Assembly: GCA_964621905.1 (NCBI GenBank)
Contig: CAZUNG010000002.1
Coordinates: forward strand, 186,001 to 250,000
Source of the DNA: Ruminococcus_G sp964621905
Lineage (GTDB): Bacteria > Bacillota > Clostridia > Lachnospirales > Lachnospiraceae
Length of the DNA stretch: 64,000 nt
Reading direction: 5' to 3'
Part shown: positions 50,686-58,965 of the stretch, in pieces
Position numbering within the stretch: the stretch's first letter is position 1
Layout: each line of letters opens with the position of its first letter
The notes under the pieces: model-generated
What the model was told of the DNA's origin: nothing
The model's database searches: none
The model's input: only the letters and a program-made list of their open reading frames with translations
Program-made: the position numbers and the translations under genes

Positions 50686-53196
50686 TCAGTCATACTGTGT
50701 CAGATTCCACCGTTCAATGATATCACACAACTTGTCCACATATTTCGGGTCCGTTGCATATCCGCCTTTTTTGATCAGTTCCACAGTTTTCTTATAACTT
50801 TTATTGCCGACAACACCTTTATACCGCAGCTGCGTGCCATTCTTCGCGCCTGCCAGATAATCAGAGTGATCTTTCACACTCGCTGCATGCGTTCCATACC
50901 TTCGGAATGTGGCCACCTCCGTATACATGTTGCCGTCCTCATCGTACTCGATTGTTTTTTTATCGTATGTCTGACCGCCCCAGTCTGAACTCCACGTATT
51001 CCCGGACAGAGATGCCTTCATGCCGAACAGGTTATTAGCCTGCACCGCAAGTTCTGTAGAGCCATATCCACTCTCCAGTATCGCCTGCGCCGTTGTCACG
51101 GAAGCAAGAATTCCTGTTTTCTTCATATCTTCATGTGCAATCGGACCAATATATGCGACAAACTCTTCATTTGTCATCGTCCGGCTCTGCAGGACACCGT
51201 CTGTATCAAACAGATATTCCTGACCGGCAATGCGTTTCCAGCCGCCTTCAAACCGCTGGCCCTTTACGCCGCTGGCACCGGAAGCCTTAAAATAATATTT
51301 CCTGCCGCCGATCGACTGCCACCCGGTCAGCATTTTTCCTTTGACGCCTTTTTGCCCTGTTTTCATCAGGTAAAAAGTCTTGCCGCCAAATTCCCTCCAG
51401 CCGGTCAGCATCCGGCCCTTGGTTCCCACTGCGCCTGTGCTAGTTGTCGCTTTCTTTGCTGCATTCAAACTGTTGCCTTTAATCTTGTTCAATGCCGTTT
51501 GATCGTCGTCCCGAATCCCCTCCAGCAAACTGGTCAATCTTCCGTTCCTGGCAACCTCAAACTGGTTTTTTGCATACACAACGATATTCATGCTCGACGG
51601 AAATGAACTGCTCAGCATCCGGTTATAGATAGCCAGCGCCACCATGATCTGACCTTCAAGGCCCTGATTCCCCGCTTCCGTGTACAGCACTGCCGCCAGA
51701 AACTCTGTCTGTGTTACCTGATTGGAACCGTTTCCGATCTGCGGGTCCGTATAATACTCCGTCTCAACTGTGTAAGTTTTTTTATTGATGGGGTCTGTCG
51801 CCTGGGCGTAATCACCGGTGATTTTCCTGCAGATGCCGTTGCTGTCAAAGAAGTATTTCTTTCCGTCAATCGATTTATATCCACCGTAGAATCTCGCGCC
51901 TTTGACCCCAAATGCACCGGTGCGCTTAAAGAAATACTTGTTGCCGCCAATGGTAACCCATCCGGTAAACATCCGGCCTCTGACTCCATAATCCCCGCTG
52001 GCTTTGAAGTAAAATGTCTGAGCACCGATTTTCTGCCAGCCTGTCTGCAACGCCCCGGAACTGTTGAAATAATATGTATAGGAGCCGATGGTCTGCCAGC
52101 CGGTAAACATCCGCCCTTTCTCACCTTTTTCTCCTGACGCTTTCAGGTAATAAATCTTGCCTCCGTTTTTCAGCCAACCGGTCAGCATACGGCCGAGCGT
52201 GCCTGCTGTTCCTGATTTTTGAAAATAAAACCATTTGCTCCCAATCTGATGCCAGCCTGTCTGCAGGATTCCCGAAGAGGCAAAATAATAGGTACGTCCC
52301 CCGATATTCTGCATACCGGTGAACATCTGTCCCCTGACCCCCTTGTCTCCCGTCTGCTTGAAGTAATACGTCGTTGTTCCAAAGGTCCGCCACCCTGTCA
52401 GGATCCTGCCTTTATCCCCGGGGTTTCCGGTCTTCTGGAAATAAAAAGATTTCTTCCCTATTTTTTGAAGCCCCGTCAGCATTGCCCCCGAGGAGTCAAA
52501 ATAAAATGTCTGCTTATTAATGGTCTGCCAGCCGGTGAACATCCGCCCGATCACACCTTTATCTCCTGACTGTTTCAAATAGTATAGCTTGCCGTCAATC
52601 GTCTGCCAGCCGGTCAGCAGATATCCTTTGGTGCCTGCAGCACCTGTTTTATTGAAATAATACCATCTTCCGCCGATTTTCTGCCAGCCGGTCAGAAGCC
52701 AGCCGTCTTTATCAAAATAGAACCATTTGCCATCGATCTTCTGAAAATCCGACCGGGTATAAGAACCGTCTGCATTCCGGTACCACAGTTTTCCATTTTC
52801 ACTTTTCCACTGACCAGCTGCTGTGGCGGCCCGTGCCGTCTCAGATTCAGCAGCTTCAGGAAGTATCTTAGACGGCTGCGGCTCTTTTGTCGCCTCAGCA
52901 TCCGGTATCCCGGCATCCGCTTCCGAATCATCAGAATCCGGATCCGGATCCTCCAAAGTCACATCCCCCGAATCATCCTCCTCTGGCAGCTCATTCTCAC
53001 CCTCCGGTGAATCCTCACCTGGTGTTATTTCTTCTTTCGTATCCTGTGTCTCTTCTTCCTGTTCCGGCTGCCGATCCGTCCATATCTGCTCTGCTTCCTG
53101 TTCCTGATCCCCTGCAGACGCCCAGACAGTACATGGCGCCAGAAGGCTCAGGACCAGTAATCCGGAAATCAATTTTACGCTTATCCGTTTCTTCAT
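50686..53196 (-). CDS. choline-binding-repeat cell wall hydrolase with SleB-like and glucosaminidase domains
   Basis: A secreted autolysin of 836 residues. A signal peptide (residues 1-27) is followed by an acidic linker to about 115, then about a dozen cell-wall-binding repeats of the GWQKIGGRWYYF type (residues 117-460). A SleB/CwlJ-like hydrolase domain (about 495-590; AAVLYTEAGNQGLEGQIMVA, then FPSSMNIVVYAKNQFE) comes next, then about three more repeats, and a C-terminal glucosaminidase domain (about 672-836; TTAQAILESGYGSTELA, ANNLFGMK, YGTHAASVKDHSDYL). It should bind wall teichoic or lipoteichoic acid and cut peptidoglycan at two kinds of bond. ATG 53196 gives a proper signal peptide. 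It has its own promoter (53240-53268). Confidence 0.9.
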   Translation of the reverse strand: MKKRISVKLISGLLVLSLLAPCTVWASAGDQEQEAEQIWTDRQPEQEEETQDTKEEITPGEDSPEGENELPEEDDSGDVTLEDPDPDSDDSEADAGIPDAEATKEPQPSKILPEAAESETARAATAAGQWKSENGKLWYRNADGSYTRSDFQKIDGKWFYFDKDGWLLTGWQKIGGRWYYFNKTGAAGTKGYLLTGWQTIDGKLYYLKQSGDKGVIGRMFTGWQTINKQTFYFDSSGAMLTGLQKIGKKSFYFQKTGNPGDKGRILTGWRTFGTTTYYFKQTGDKGVRGQMFTGMQNIGGRTYYFASSGILQTGWHQIGSKWFYFQKSGTAGTLGRMLTGWLKNGGKIYYLKASGEKGEKGRMFTGWQTIGSYTYYFNSSGALQTGWQKIGAQTFYFKASGDYGVRGRMFTGWVTIGGNKYFFKRTGAFGVKGARFYGGYKSIDGKKYFFDSNGICRKITGDYAQATDPINKKTYTVETEYYTDPQIGNGSNQVTQTEFLAAVLYTEAGNQGLEGQIMVALAIYNRMLSSSFPSSMNIVVYAKNQFEVARNGRLTSLLEGIRDDDQTALNKIKGNSLNAAKKATTSTGAVGTKGRMLTGWREFGGKTFYLMKTGQKGVKGKMLTGWQSIGGRKYYFKASGASGVKGQRFEGGWKRIAGQEYLFDTDGVLQSRTMTNEEFVAYIGPIAHEDMKKTGILASVTTAQAILESGYGSTELAVQANNLFGMKASLSGNTWSSDWGGQTYDKKTIEYDEDGNMYTEVATFRRYGTHAASVKDHSDYLAGAKNGTQLRYKGVVGNKSYKKTVELIKKGGYATDPKYVDKLCDIIERWNLTQYD

Positions 53197-53239
53197 CTCG
53201 TACTCCCTCACCTGTCAGCTATTTATCGGTAACGTTTTT

Positions 53240-53268
53240 ATTATATCTGCTCACCTGTAAAAAGTCAA
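53240..53268 (-). promoter_or_regulatory. promoter of the autolysin gene
   Basis: TTGACT (53263-53268) and TATAAT (53240-53245) on the minus strand with a 17-base spacer, about 45 bases upstream of the start. Confidence 0.8.
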
Positions 53269-53318
53269 TTTCAGACATATACTGCCAAACAGCAACATTA
53301 CATTACCTTACATAAGTG

Positions 53319-54788
53319 TCAGATGATAATGCAGACCAGTCCGCCTTTGCTGTCATTTACAATTTTCTGCATGGTATCCTGCAGCTTCACCTGGCTCTCA
53401 TCACTGATCTGTGCAATTTTGGTCCGAATCCCATCTTCGACCAGCTGTTCAATTGATTTTCCGAAGATATTTGTCTGCCAGATTCCTTCCTCCTGGTTGG
53501 CACTGTCTTTAATATAAGCGATCAGGTCTTTCGCCTGCTGCTCACTTCCCACAATAGGGGCGATCTCCGTCTCTATATTCGCCTTGATCATATGAATAGA
53601 GGGACTCGCCGACTTGATCTTGACGCCAAATTTGCTGCCCTGGCGAATAATCGCCGGTTCTTCCAGCTCAATCTCATCTTTTTCCGGAATCACAACGCCG
53701 TAGCCGCAGCCACGAACGGATTCAATCGCATGCTGTACTTTCATATATTCTTTTTTCATCTGCGACATCTCTTTGAGGATGTGAATCAGCTGATATTCGC
53801 CCTCGATCTCCACACCCGTCATTTCACTGATAATCTGGTAGTAGTATTTCTCATCAATGTCAACGCGGAGCCGGATAATCCCCGTCGCCAGATCAACATT
53901 TGCCATCTCAAGGCCACTCACATACTCACTGTCAATCGTAACCGCATTCTGATAAATGTCCCGGATATACCGGAAATTTTTCATGATACTCCGGATATGC
54001 TCCAGAAGATCCGCTTTCAGATGATGGGTAACAGGAAGCAGTTCCACCCACTTCGGTATGTAAAACTCCATCTGACGGATTGGAAATTCATACAGAATTT
54101 TTTCCAGGATCCGGATAATATCATCTTTTTTCAGCTGCTCACAGTTCACTGCCACAACAGATGTCTGATACTTTTCCTGCATTGCAGCTACCAACTGTTT
54201 TGTTTCTTCCTTGTATGGCATCTGTGAATTCAAAATGATAAGAAATGGTTTTTTACATGCCTTGAGCTCCGCCACCGTGCGTTCCTCACTCTGCACGAAA
54301 TTCTCTCTCGGAATCTCGCCAAATGATCCGTCACAAGTCACAAGCAGACCGATCGTGGAATGATCGCGGATGACTTTCTGGGTTCCCATTTCCGCCGCCT
54401 GGTGGAAAGGAATCTCATAATCGTACCATGGCGTTTTAACCATGCGCTCTTTTCCCTCTTCCAGATTGCCCACAGCATCTGACACCAGATAGCCGACGCA
54501 GTCGATCAGACGCAGCTTCACATGGACATCCTCTCCAAGTGTCACGTCAATCGCTTCTTTTGGTACAAATTTCGGTTCCACTGTCGTAATGAGTTTTCCG
54601 GACCCGCTTACCGGGAGTGTGTCTTTGATCTCTGACTGTTTTGCTTCCTCCGTTCCAGGCAGTGCAAGCACCTCCATAAACCGACGAATAAATGTTGATT
54701 TTCCTGTGCGCACCGGCCCTACAACGCCGACTAAAAATTGTCCGCCTGTACGGGCTTGTATATCTTTGTAAACAGAAAATGTGTCCAT
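53319..54788 (-). CDS. spoIVA: stage IV sporulation protein A
   Basis: An ATPase that polymerises around the forespore and forms the base of the spore coat. The 489-residue protein has the Walker A motif VVGPVRTGKSTFI, the TRAFAC-type sensor region (LRLIDCVGYLV) and the conserved C-terminal tail ending KGGLVCIII, which inserts into the forespore surface in Bacillus. Full length, no damage, so the organism is a spore former. It is its own unit between the autolysin and the molybdenum-cofactor genes; a sigma-E promoter is expected but none was clear enough to annotate. Confidence 0.97.
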   Translation of the reverse strand: MDTFSVYKDIQARTGGQFLVGVVGPVRTGKSTFIRRFMEVLALPGTEEAKQSEIKDTLPVSGSGKLITTVEPKFVPKEAIDVTLGEDVHVKLRLIDCVGYLVSDAVGNLEEGKERMVKTPWYDYEIPFHQAAEMGTQKVIRDHSTIGLLVTCDGSFGEIPRENFVQSEERTVAELKACKKPFLIILNSQMPYKEETKQLVAAMQEKYQTSVVAVNCEQLKKDDIIRILEKILYEFPIRQMEFYIPKWVELLPVTHHLKADLLEHIRSIMKNFRYIRDIYQNAVTIDSEYVSGLEMANVDLATGIIRLRVDIDEKYYYQIISEMTGVEIEGEYQLIHILKEMSQMKKEYMKVQHAIESVRGCGYGVVIPEKDEIELEEPAIIRQGSKFGVKIKSASPSIHMIKANIETEIAPIVGSEQQAKDLIAYIKDSANQEEGIWQTNIFGKSIEQLVEDGIRTKIAQISDESQVKLQDTMQKIVNDSKGGLVCIII

Positions 54789-54859
54789 TGCGTACCCCCT
54801 TACCTATACTGATATACTATATGCGCGAGGGTAACGGAACATGCATCTGCCGGCTGCAT

Positions 54860-56014
54860 TCACGGTCTGTCTTTGCACCGCTTCAGTATTTCGCGGTAAA
54901 TCTTCTCTCTGTTTTCCTTCGTGACTTCCAATATATCCACATCTGTCCGTTCCGCGATTTTTTTTACGAAGTCACTTGTTGTCCTCTGCAGAACTCCCAG
55001 CACAACCGGTTTCTCGTCCAGGCACCGGATGAACAATTTCTGAAATTCGTCCGCATCCCGCTCCAGTCTCCCGATCTCATCGGCGAGCATCCAGGCGTCC
55101 GATTCTAACGCTTCATGAAGAATCTTTACTCCCAGTGTCTCAAACGTTTCCGTCAGCGGAACACTTTTTTGCTTTTCAACACGTATGGAAATCGGACTGT
55201 CATTCTCATACGGTGAAAGTCCCGTTAGCCCGTGAAGGTAATTCCCCTTCCTCTGTCCGTTGATCATAAGAGGAAAGGTCTGAAACCCCGTCGGCGTGAC
55301 AGACAGTTCCTGCAGCACACGTTTTAAAATCGAAGATTTTCCAACCTGCTTTTCTCCGGTGAGGAATATATGTTTTGTTTCACCGCATGGTATCTGTTTA
55401 CTTAACATCTCATCTTTTCTGTCCGGCCCATCTTTTTTCGCCCTGCATTTTGCTTCCGCCTTATGGCAGCCGCACTGGCAAAAAGTCGATACCGCATCGG
55501 GAGTTTCCAGAATGGGAACCGGAAACTGGATCTCAGGCAAAGCCTCGATCAGACTCGCCGCAGTCTGTATTTCCCTCCGTATATTTACCGCAGGAATTTC
55601 TCCAATTTGTATTTCGTTCTCCGCGATACGGCCGCTGACCAGAAAGGTATATTCATTGATGCGTTCTTCTGCATCCTCTCTGTGGTGCGCACAGACAATC
55701 CTGGGAACACCGGCTTCGTAATCCCCTTCCGCCAGCAGAATATCCACATCAAACAGGGGGAAAAACTGATTGTCATCCATACCGTATGGATAAATCACAT
55801 TCATCTCCCGTTTTCCCTTCACCCCGACGACATCAGCTCCGGCCTTTTTGTGACGGTCGGTATTGCTGCCCTCCTCATCCATCGTAAAATTCGGACAGAA
55901 TACCGTTTTCACTGTCCCGACCCGATACCCGCGCTTTTTCAGTTCTTTTGTCAGTTCCGTAACCACCGTCGTTTTGCCGGACTTACGGATTCCTACGATA
56001 CTACAGATTTTCAC
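54860..56014 (-). CDS. mobB: fusion of MobB and an NTPase_1 (THEP1-like) domain
   Basis: A 384-residue two-domain protein. Residues 1-170 resemble MobB, with the P-loop GIRKSGKTT (8-16), KKAGADVVG and LLAEGDYE; MobB binds GTP and aids molybdopterin-guanine dinucleotide assembly. Residues 214-384 resemble the NTPase_1/THEP1 family, with Walker A TGEKQVGKSS (219-228) and Walker B ADEIGRLE (311-318). The linker has a cysteine cluster (C179, C181, C183, C190) that could bind metal. It starts within the stop of the upstream small gene (ATGA) and is the last gene of the formate dehydrogenase/cofactor set. Confidence 0.85.
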   Translation of the reverse strand: MKICSIVGIRKSGKTTVVTELTKELKKRGYRVGTVKTVFCPNFTMDEEGSNTDRHKKAGADVVGVKGKREMNVIYPYGMDDNQFFPLFDVDILLAEGDYEAGVPRIVCAHHREDAEERINEYTFLVSGRIAENEIQIGEIPAVNIRREIQTAASLIEALPEIQFPVPILETPDAVSTFCQCGCHKAEAKCRAKKDGPDRKDEMLSKQIPCGETKHIFLTGEKQVGKSSILKRVLQELSVTPTGFQTFPLMINGQRKGNYLHGLTGLSPYENDSPISIRVEKQKSVPLTETFETLGVKILHEALESDAWMLADEIGRLERDADEFQKLFIRCLDEKPVVLGVLQRTTSDFVKKIAERTDVDILEVTKENREKIYREILKRCKDRP

Positions 56015-56367
56015 TTAGATTCCTCCACAAATTCCATCCCGACAATATCTCTGCACCAGCGTCTGCCGGTCTTATCCTGTTCCGCTACCAGGCGGTAGCG
56101 CACATCGCCTTCTTTTGTGTACATCGGCACACCATTTTTGCAGTCTGCCAGTATCAGACGCTCCCCGGGCTTCCCCGACAGAATCTCCCGGACCGGCACA
56201 GCTGTCACCATGCCGTCCCCGGACTCAAATTCCACCTGCAGCACCCCATCCCAGTTCTCCCGCAAAAGGCGCACCTCATATCCGGAATACTGCTCCTGCA
56301 GCTGCTCTCCATGCTTCCTTCTTTTTACGCTGACGGAAGCTCTCGGCAGCCCTTCTTTAATCTTCAT
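56011..56367 (-). CDS. unrecognised 118-residue protein in the molybdenum-cofactor operon
   Basis: I do not recognise this gene. The product is soluble, with a basic first third (PRASVSVKRRKHGEQLQEQY) and a beta-rich, charged remainder containing LQVEFESGDG, GERLILADCKNGV and a Trp-Cys pair near the end (RRWCRDIVGMEF). No signal peptide or membrane helix. ATG 56367 overlaps the upstream stop and the gene's own stop overlaps the MobB fusion start, both by four bases, so it is co-translated with cofactor genes. The arrangement argues for a real gene working with its neighbours. Confidence 0.75.
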   Translation of the reverse strand: MKIKEGLPRASVSVKRRKHGEQLQEQYSGYEVRLLRENWDGVLQVEFESGDGMVTAVPVREILSGKPGERLILADCKNGVPMYTKEGDVRYRLVAEQDKTGRRWCRDIVGMEFVEESK

Positions 56368-57035
56368 TGATACTCTCCCCATACCGCCAGCATATCCTCT
56401 TCACATTCAGTTCCATGCTCTCCGCCCCCATGTTCTTCATGCATGCCGTGATCACTGATGAGCAGTATCTTTCCTGGAAATGTCTGATTAATCTCCGCTA
56501 TTTTGCCGTCTGTCTCCTTCAGCTGACGCAGTGTGCGGCCGTCGTACGGTCCGAAATTATGACCACAGTCGTCAATCTGATGAAGATGTGCAAAAATAAA
56601 CGATGTCCCGCGCGCAATTTCCCGCTGTACCGACCGGCAGATCCATGTATCACAGCCCTGCCCGTCTCTGTCCGTATGAAGTTGTGGACGGACAGACGTT
56701 TTCAGCAGCACACTGTCCCCCTCAAGCCATGCAGCCGATACCGGACACACGTCAAAAATCGTGGGATGGACAAGTCTTCTGACTCTGCGGTCCGTGACCC
56801 CGTGTTCCTGCGGCAGCATTCCTGTGAGCATCGTTGCCATCGCAGGATTCGTAAGCGGCGGTGTGACACTGGATACCATCGCGATATCAAATGCAGAAGA
56901 TAAATGAGGGATACATCCAGAATTCCCGGCATGCTCATACATTCGATATCCGAATCCGTCCAGATACCAGACAAGCAAAGGTCCCTCTGTCAGACAGTTC
57001 TGCATTTTTCCAAAGAATTCATTCAGCCTTTTCAT
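56364..57035 (-). CDS. alkaline phosphatase superfamily (nucleotide pyrophosphatase/phosphodiesterase-like) protein
   Basis: A 223-residue metal hydrolase lacking a signal peptide. The family pattern is present: D26 (WYLDGFGYR), probable nucleophile T62 in PPLTNPAMATMLTG, HQIDDCGHNFGPYD with metal-binding Asp and His, and ISDHGMHEEHGGGEHG near the end. It is about half the size of typical phosphodiesterase members, so it is a minimal core. The substrate is unknown; given its operon (mobA, moeA, mobB), a nucleotide or molybdopterin dinucleotide is an attractive guess. ATG 57035 has GAGGG seven bases upstream and overlaps the end of mobA. Confidence 0.8.
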   Translation of the reverse strand: MKRLNEFFGKMQNCLTEGPLLVWYLDGFGYRMYEHAGNSGCIPHLSSAFDIAMVSSVTPPLTNPAMATMLTGMLPQEHGVTDRRVRRLVHPTIFDVCPVSAAWLEGDSVLLKTSVRPQLHTDRDGQGCDTWICRSVQREIARGTSFIFAHLHQIDDCGHNFGPYDGRTLRQLKETDGKIAEINQTFPGKILLISDHGMHEEHGGGEHGTECEEDMLAVWGEYQ

Positions 57036-57621
57036 CCGCACACCCTCTGTGTTCTGTCAAAGTTTCATATTCCCGGGGAGTATTAATATTCTCCACAATA
57101 TCCGCCGAAAATCCCAGCTCCTCCAAGTCCATATACGTTGTATTCACCCGTTCATACAGCAGACGGATTTTATGGAGCTCCTGTCTGCGCATCTGTTCAA
57201 GTACCGGTATCACTGTTTTTTTATAGACCCCGCACAGCGGATGAATCCGCCCCCCGGCCCGCAGGATCATACAATCCTCAGTCCCCGTCAGCCGATCTTC
57301 AAAGGCGCTTAGAAATTCTTCTGTCAGAAGCGGCATGTCCGTGGCCACTATCAGACAATACGGATGTTTCACATGGCTAAGCAGCTGATAGATACCCTCA
57401 AGAGGCCCAAACCCCTGTTTTTCATCTGCCACCACCGGATAAGGCAGATCCGGATATTTTTTCAGATCGTCGACAGAAATCAGGATATCCTCGTGGCGGC
57501 TGCAGATGCGGCTTATGCGATATAAAAATGGCTCTTCACCGAATTCCAGAAATGCCTTATTTTCTCCCATGCGGGAACTTTTCCCTCCGGCCAGAATCCC
57601 TGCACTGATTTTTCTTTGCAT
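57019..57621 (-). CDS. mobA: molybdenum cofactor guanylyltransferase-like nucleotidyltransferase
   Basis: Attaches GMP (or CMP) to molybdopterin to make the dinucleotide cofactor that formate dehydrogenases use. The nucleotide-binding signature GILAGGKSSRMGENKAFLEF is at residues 7-26, with VATDMPLLTEEF and the C-terminal NINTPREYETL of MobA proteins. ATG 57621 is chosen because AGGAGG precedes it; the start at 57672 lacks one. It follows moeA by 97 bases. Confidence 0.9.
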   Translation of the reverse strand: MQRKISAGILAGGKSSRMGENKAFLEFGEEPFLYRISRICSRHEDILISVDDLKKYPDLPYPVVADEKQGFGPLEGIYQLLSHVKHPYCLIVATDMPLLTEEFLSAFEDRLTGTEDCMILRAGGRIHPLCGVYKKTVIPVLEQMRRQELHKIRLLYERVNTTYMDLEELGFSADIVENINTPREYETLTEHRGCADEKAE

Positions 57622-57718
57622 ACCTGCCTCCTTTTGCTCTCTGAAAATCAATTGCTGCATCCCCCGCGTCATACCGTCACAGGGTTTGCAGCAATCATAA
57701 TTTTATCACAGTTTACAT

Positions 57719-58951
57719 TCAGCGGTCAAAAAACCGATACGCTTTGATCATACTTCCGTTCGGAAGCGGAGGACTTCCCGCCTCAATCTCTCCCAGAATC
57801 TCACAGTCCCGCATCGGATTGAGCATTCCATTCCCCTGCTTCTTTGCAAATACGATCCACGCCTCACCGTTCAGAATCTCCAGAGTTCCCGGAATCATTC
57901 TGCGCGACGGACTCTTCTTCGGAAACGCATCTGCCATTTTCACCTGCAGTTCTTTCGTCCTGTAATCCTTCATTCCCGACATTTTGCGGATCAGGGGGCG
58001 CCCGAGCATAAACAGCGAAACGGCTGCTGCCGATGGATTGCCGGAAAGTGCAAGGATTGGTTTTCCCTGATATATCGCGGCAATAAATGCCATTCCCGGT
58101 TTCATCCTGACTTTCCAGAATAAAATGTCCGCTCCGATGAGTGCAAGTGCCTCTTTGACCATGTCATAATCTCCGACAGACACACCCCCGGTCGTTATCA
58201 GCATATCACTGCCTTCCAGGGCTTTTAACATCCGATCCGCAATGCGCTGTGCATTGTCCTTTTCAATACCGAGAACCTGTGTATTCACTTTCCACTGTTC
58301 CAGATAGGCGTGGATGGCATAGATACTGCTGTTGCGGATTTTGCCCGGCGAAAGGCTGGCTCCAATCGGAATCAGCTCGTCCCCGGTGCTCAGCAGTGCG
58401 GCTGTAATCTTTTTATGCACCTGCACCTTCTCATATCCCAGCCCCGCGAGCAGACCGACAAGCGCAGGAGAAATGAGTCTCCCCTTTTCCAGCACCAGTT
58501 CGCCTTCTTTTACATCCTCTCCGACAGGAACAATATTGCTGCCCTCCCTGGATGGTGCAAATACCGTAACGGTATGCTCGGTAAAGGAAGTATCTTCAAA
58601 TTTTATAATAGCCGTAGCGCCCTCCGGGACCGGAGCTCCGGTCAGAATTTTAACCGCCTCTCCCTCCCTGATCTCCCTCGCCGCAGTGCTGCCAGCCGGC
58701 ACCTCTTCGGTCACGGCCAGCTGCACCGGCGTTTCTCTGGAAGCATTCACAGTATCCGCAGCGCGCAGTGCATATCCGTCATACGGAGACCGCCGAAACG
58801 GCGGAATATTCTCCTTTGAAATCACATCCTCAGCCAGCACCCGGCCGTCTGCCTCCTCTACCGGAATCCACTCCGTCTCCGCCGGATTTCCCCAGGGAAG
58901 CAAAAGCTCAAGCCCTTCTTCCAATGTCACTTTTTCAGGATACGTACTCAT
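57719..58951 (-). CDS. moeA: molybdopterin molybdenumtransferase MoeA
   Basis: Inserts molybdate (or tungstate) into adenylylated molybdopterin. The 410-residue protein has the expected domains: GRVLAEDVISKENIPPFRRSPYDGYAL near the N-terminus, the MoCF-like domain (LLSTGDEL, TTGGVSVGDYDMV, ALSGNPSAAAVSLF) and a C-terminal beta-barrel. It lies 14 bases after the formate dehydrogenase gene, so the cofactor is made together with its user enzyme. Confidence 0.95.
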   Translation of the reverse strand: MSTYPEKVTLEEGLELLLPWGNPAETEWIPVEEADGRVLAEDVISKENIPPFRRSPYDGYALRAADTVNASRETPVQLAVTEEVPAGSTAAREIREGEAVKILTGAPVPEGATAIIKFEDTSFTEHTVTVFAPSREGSNIVPVGEDVKEGELVLEKGRLISPALVGLLAGLGYEKVQVHKKITAALLSTGDELIPIGASLSPGKIRNSSIYAIHAYLEQWKVNTQVLGIEKDNAQRIADRMLKALEGSDMLITTGGVSVGDYDMVKEALALIGADILFWKVRMKPGMAFIAAIYQGKPILALSGNPSAAAVSLFMLGRPLIRKMSGMKDYRTKELQVKMADAFPKKSPSRRMIPGTLEILNGEAWIVFAKKQGNGMLNPMRDCEILGEIEAGSPPLPNGSMIKAYRFFDR

Positions 58952-58965
58952 GTTCTGCCTCCATA

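Noticed and set aside
51200..52800. Regular repeats of about 60-75 bases, like a CRISPR or tandem array
   Set aside because: They are in frame and encode diverged wall-binding repeats; no identical direct repeats with unique spacers.
54789..54850. A sigma-E promoter upstream of spoIVA
   Set aside because: CATATAGT-like sequences are present, but the -35 match and spacing were too weak to call.
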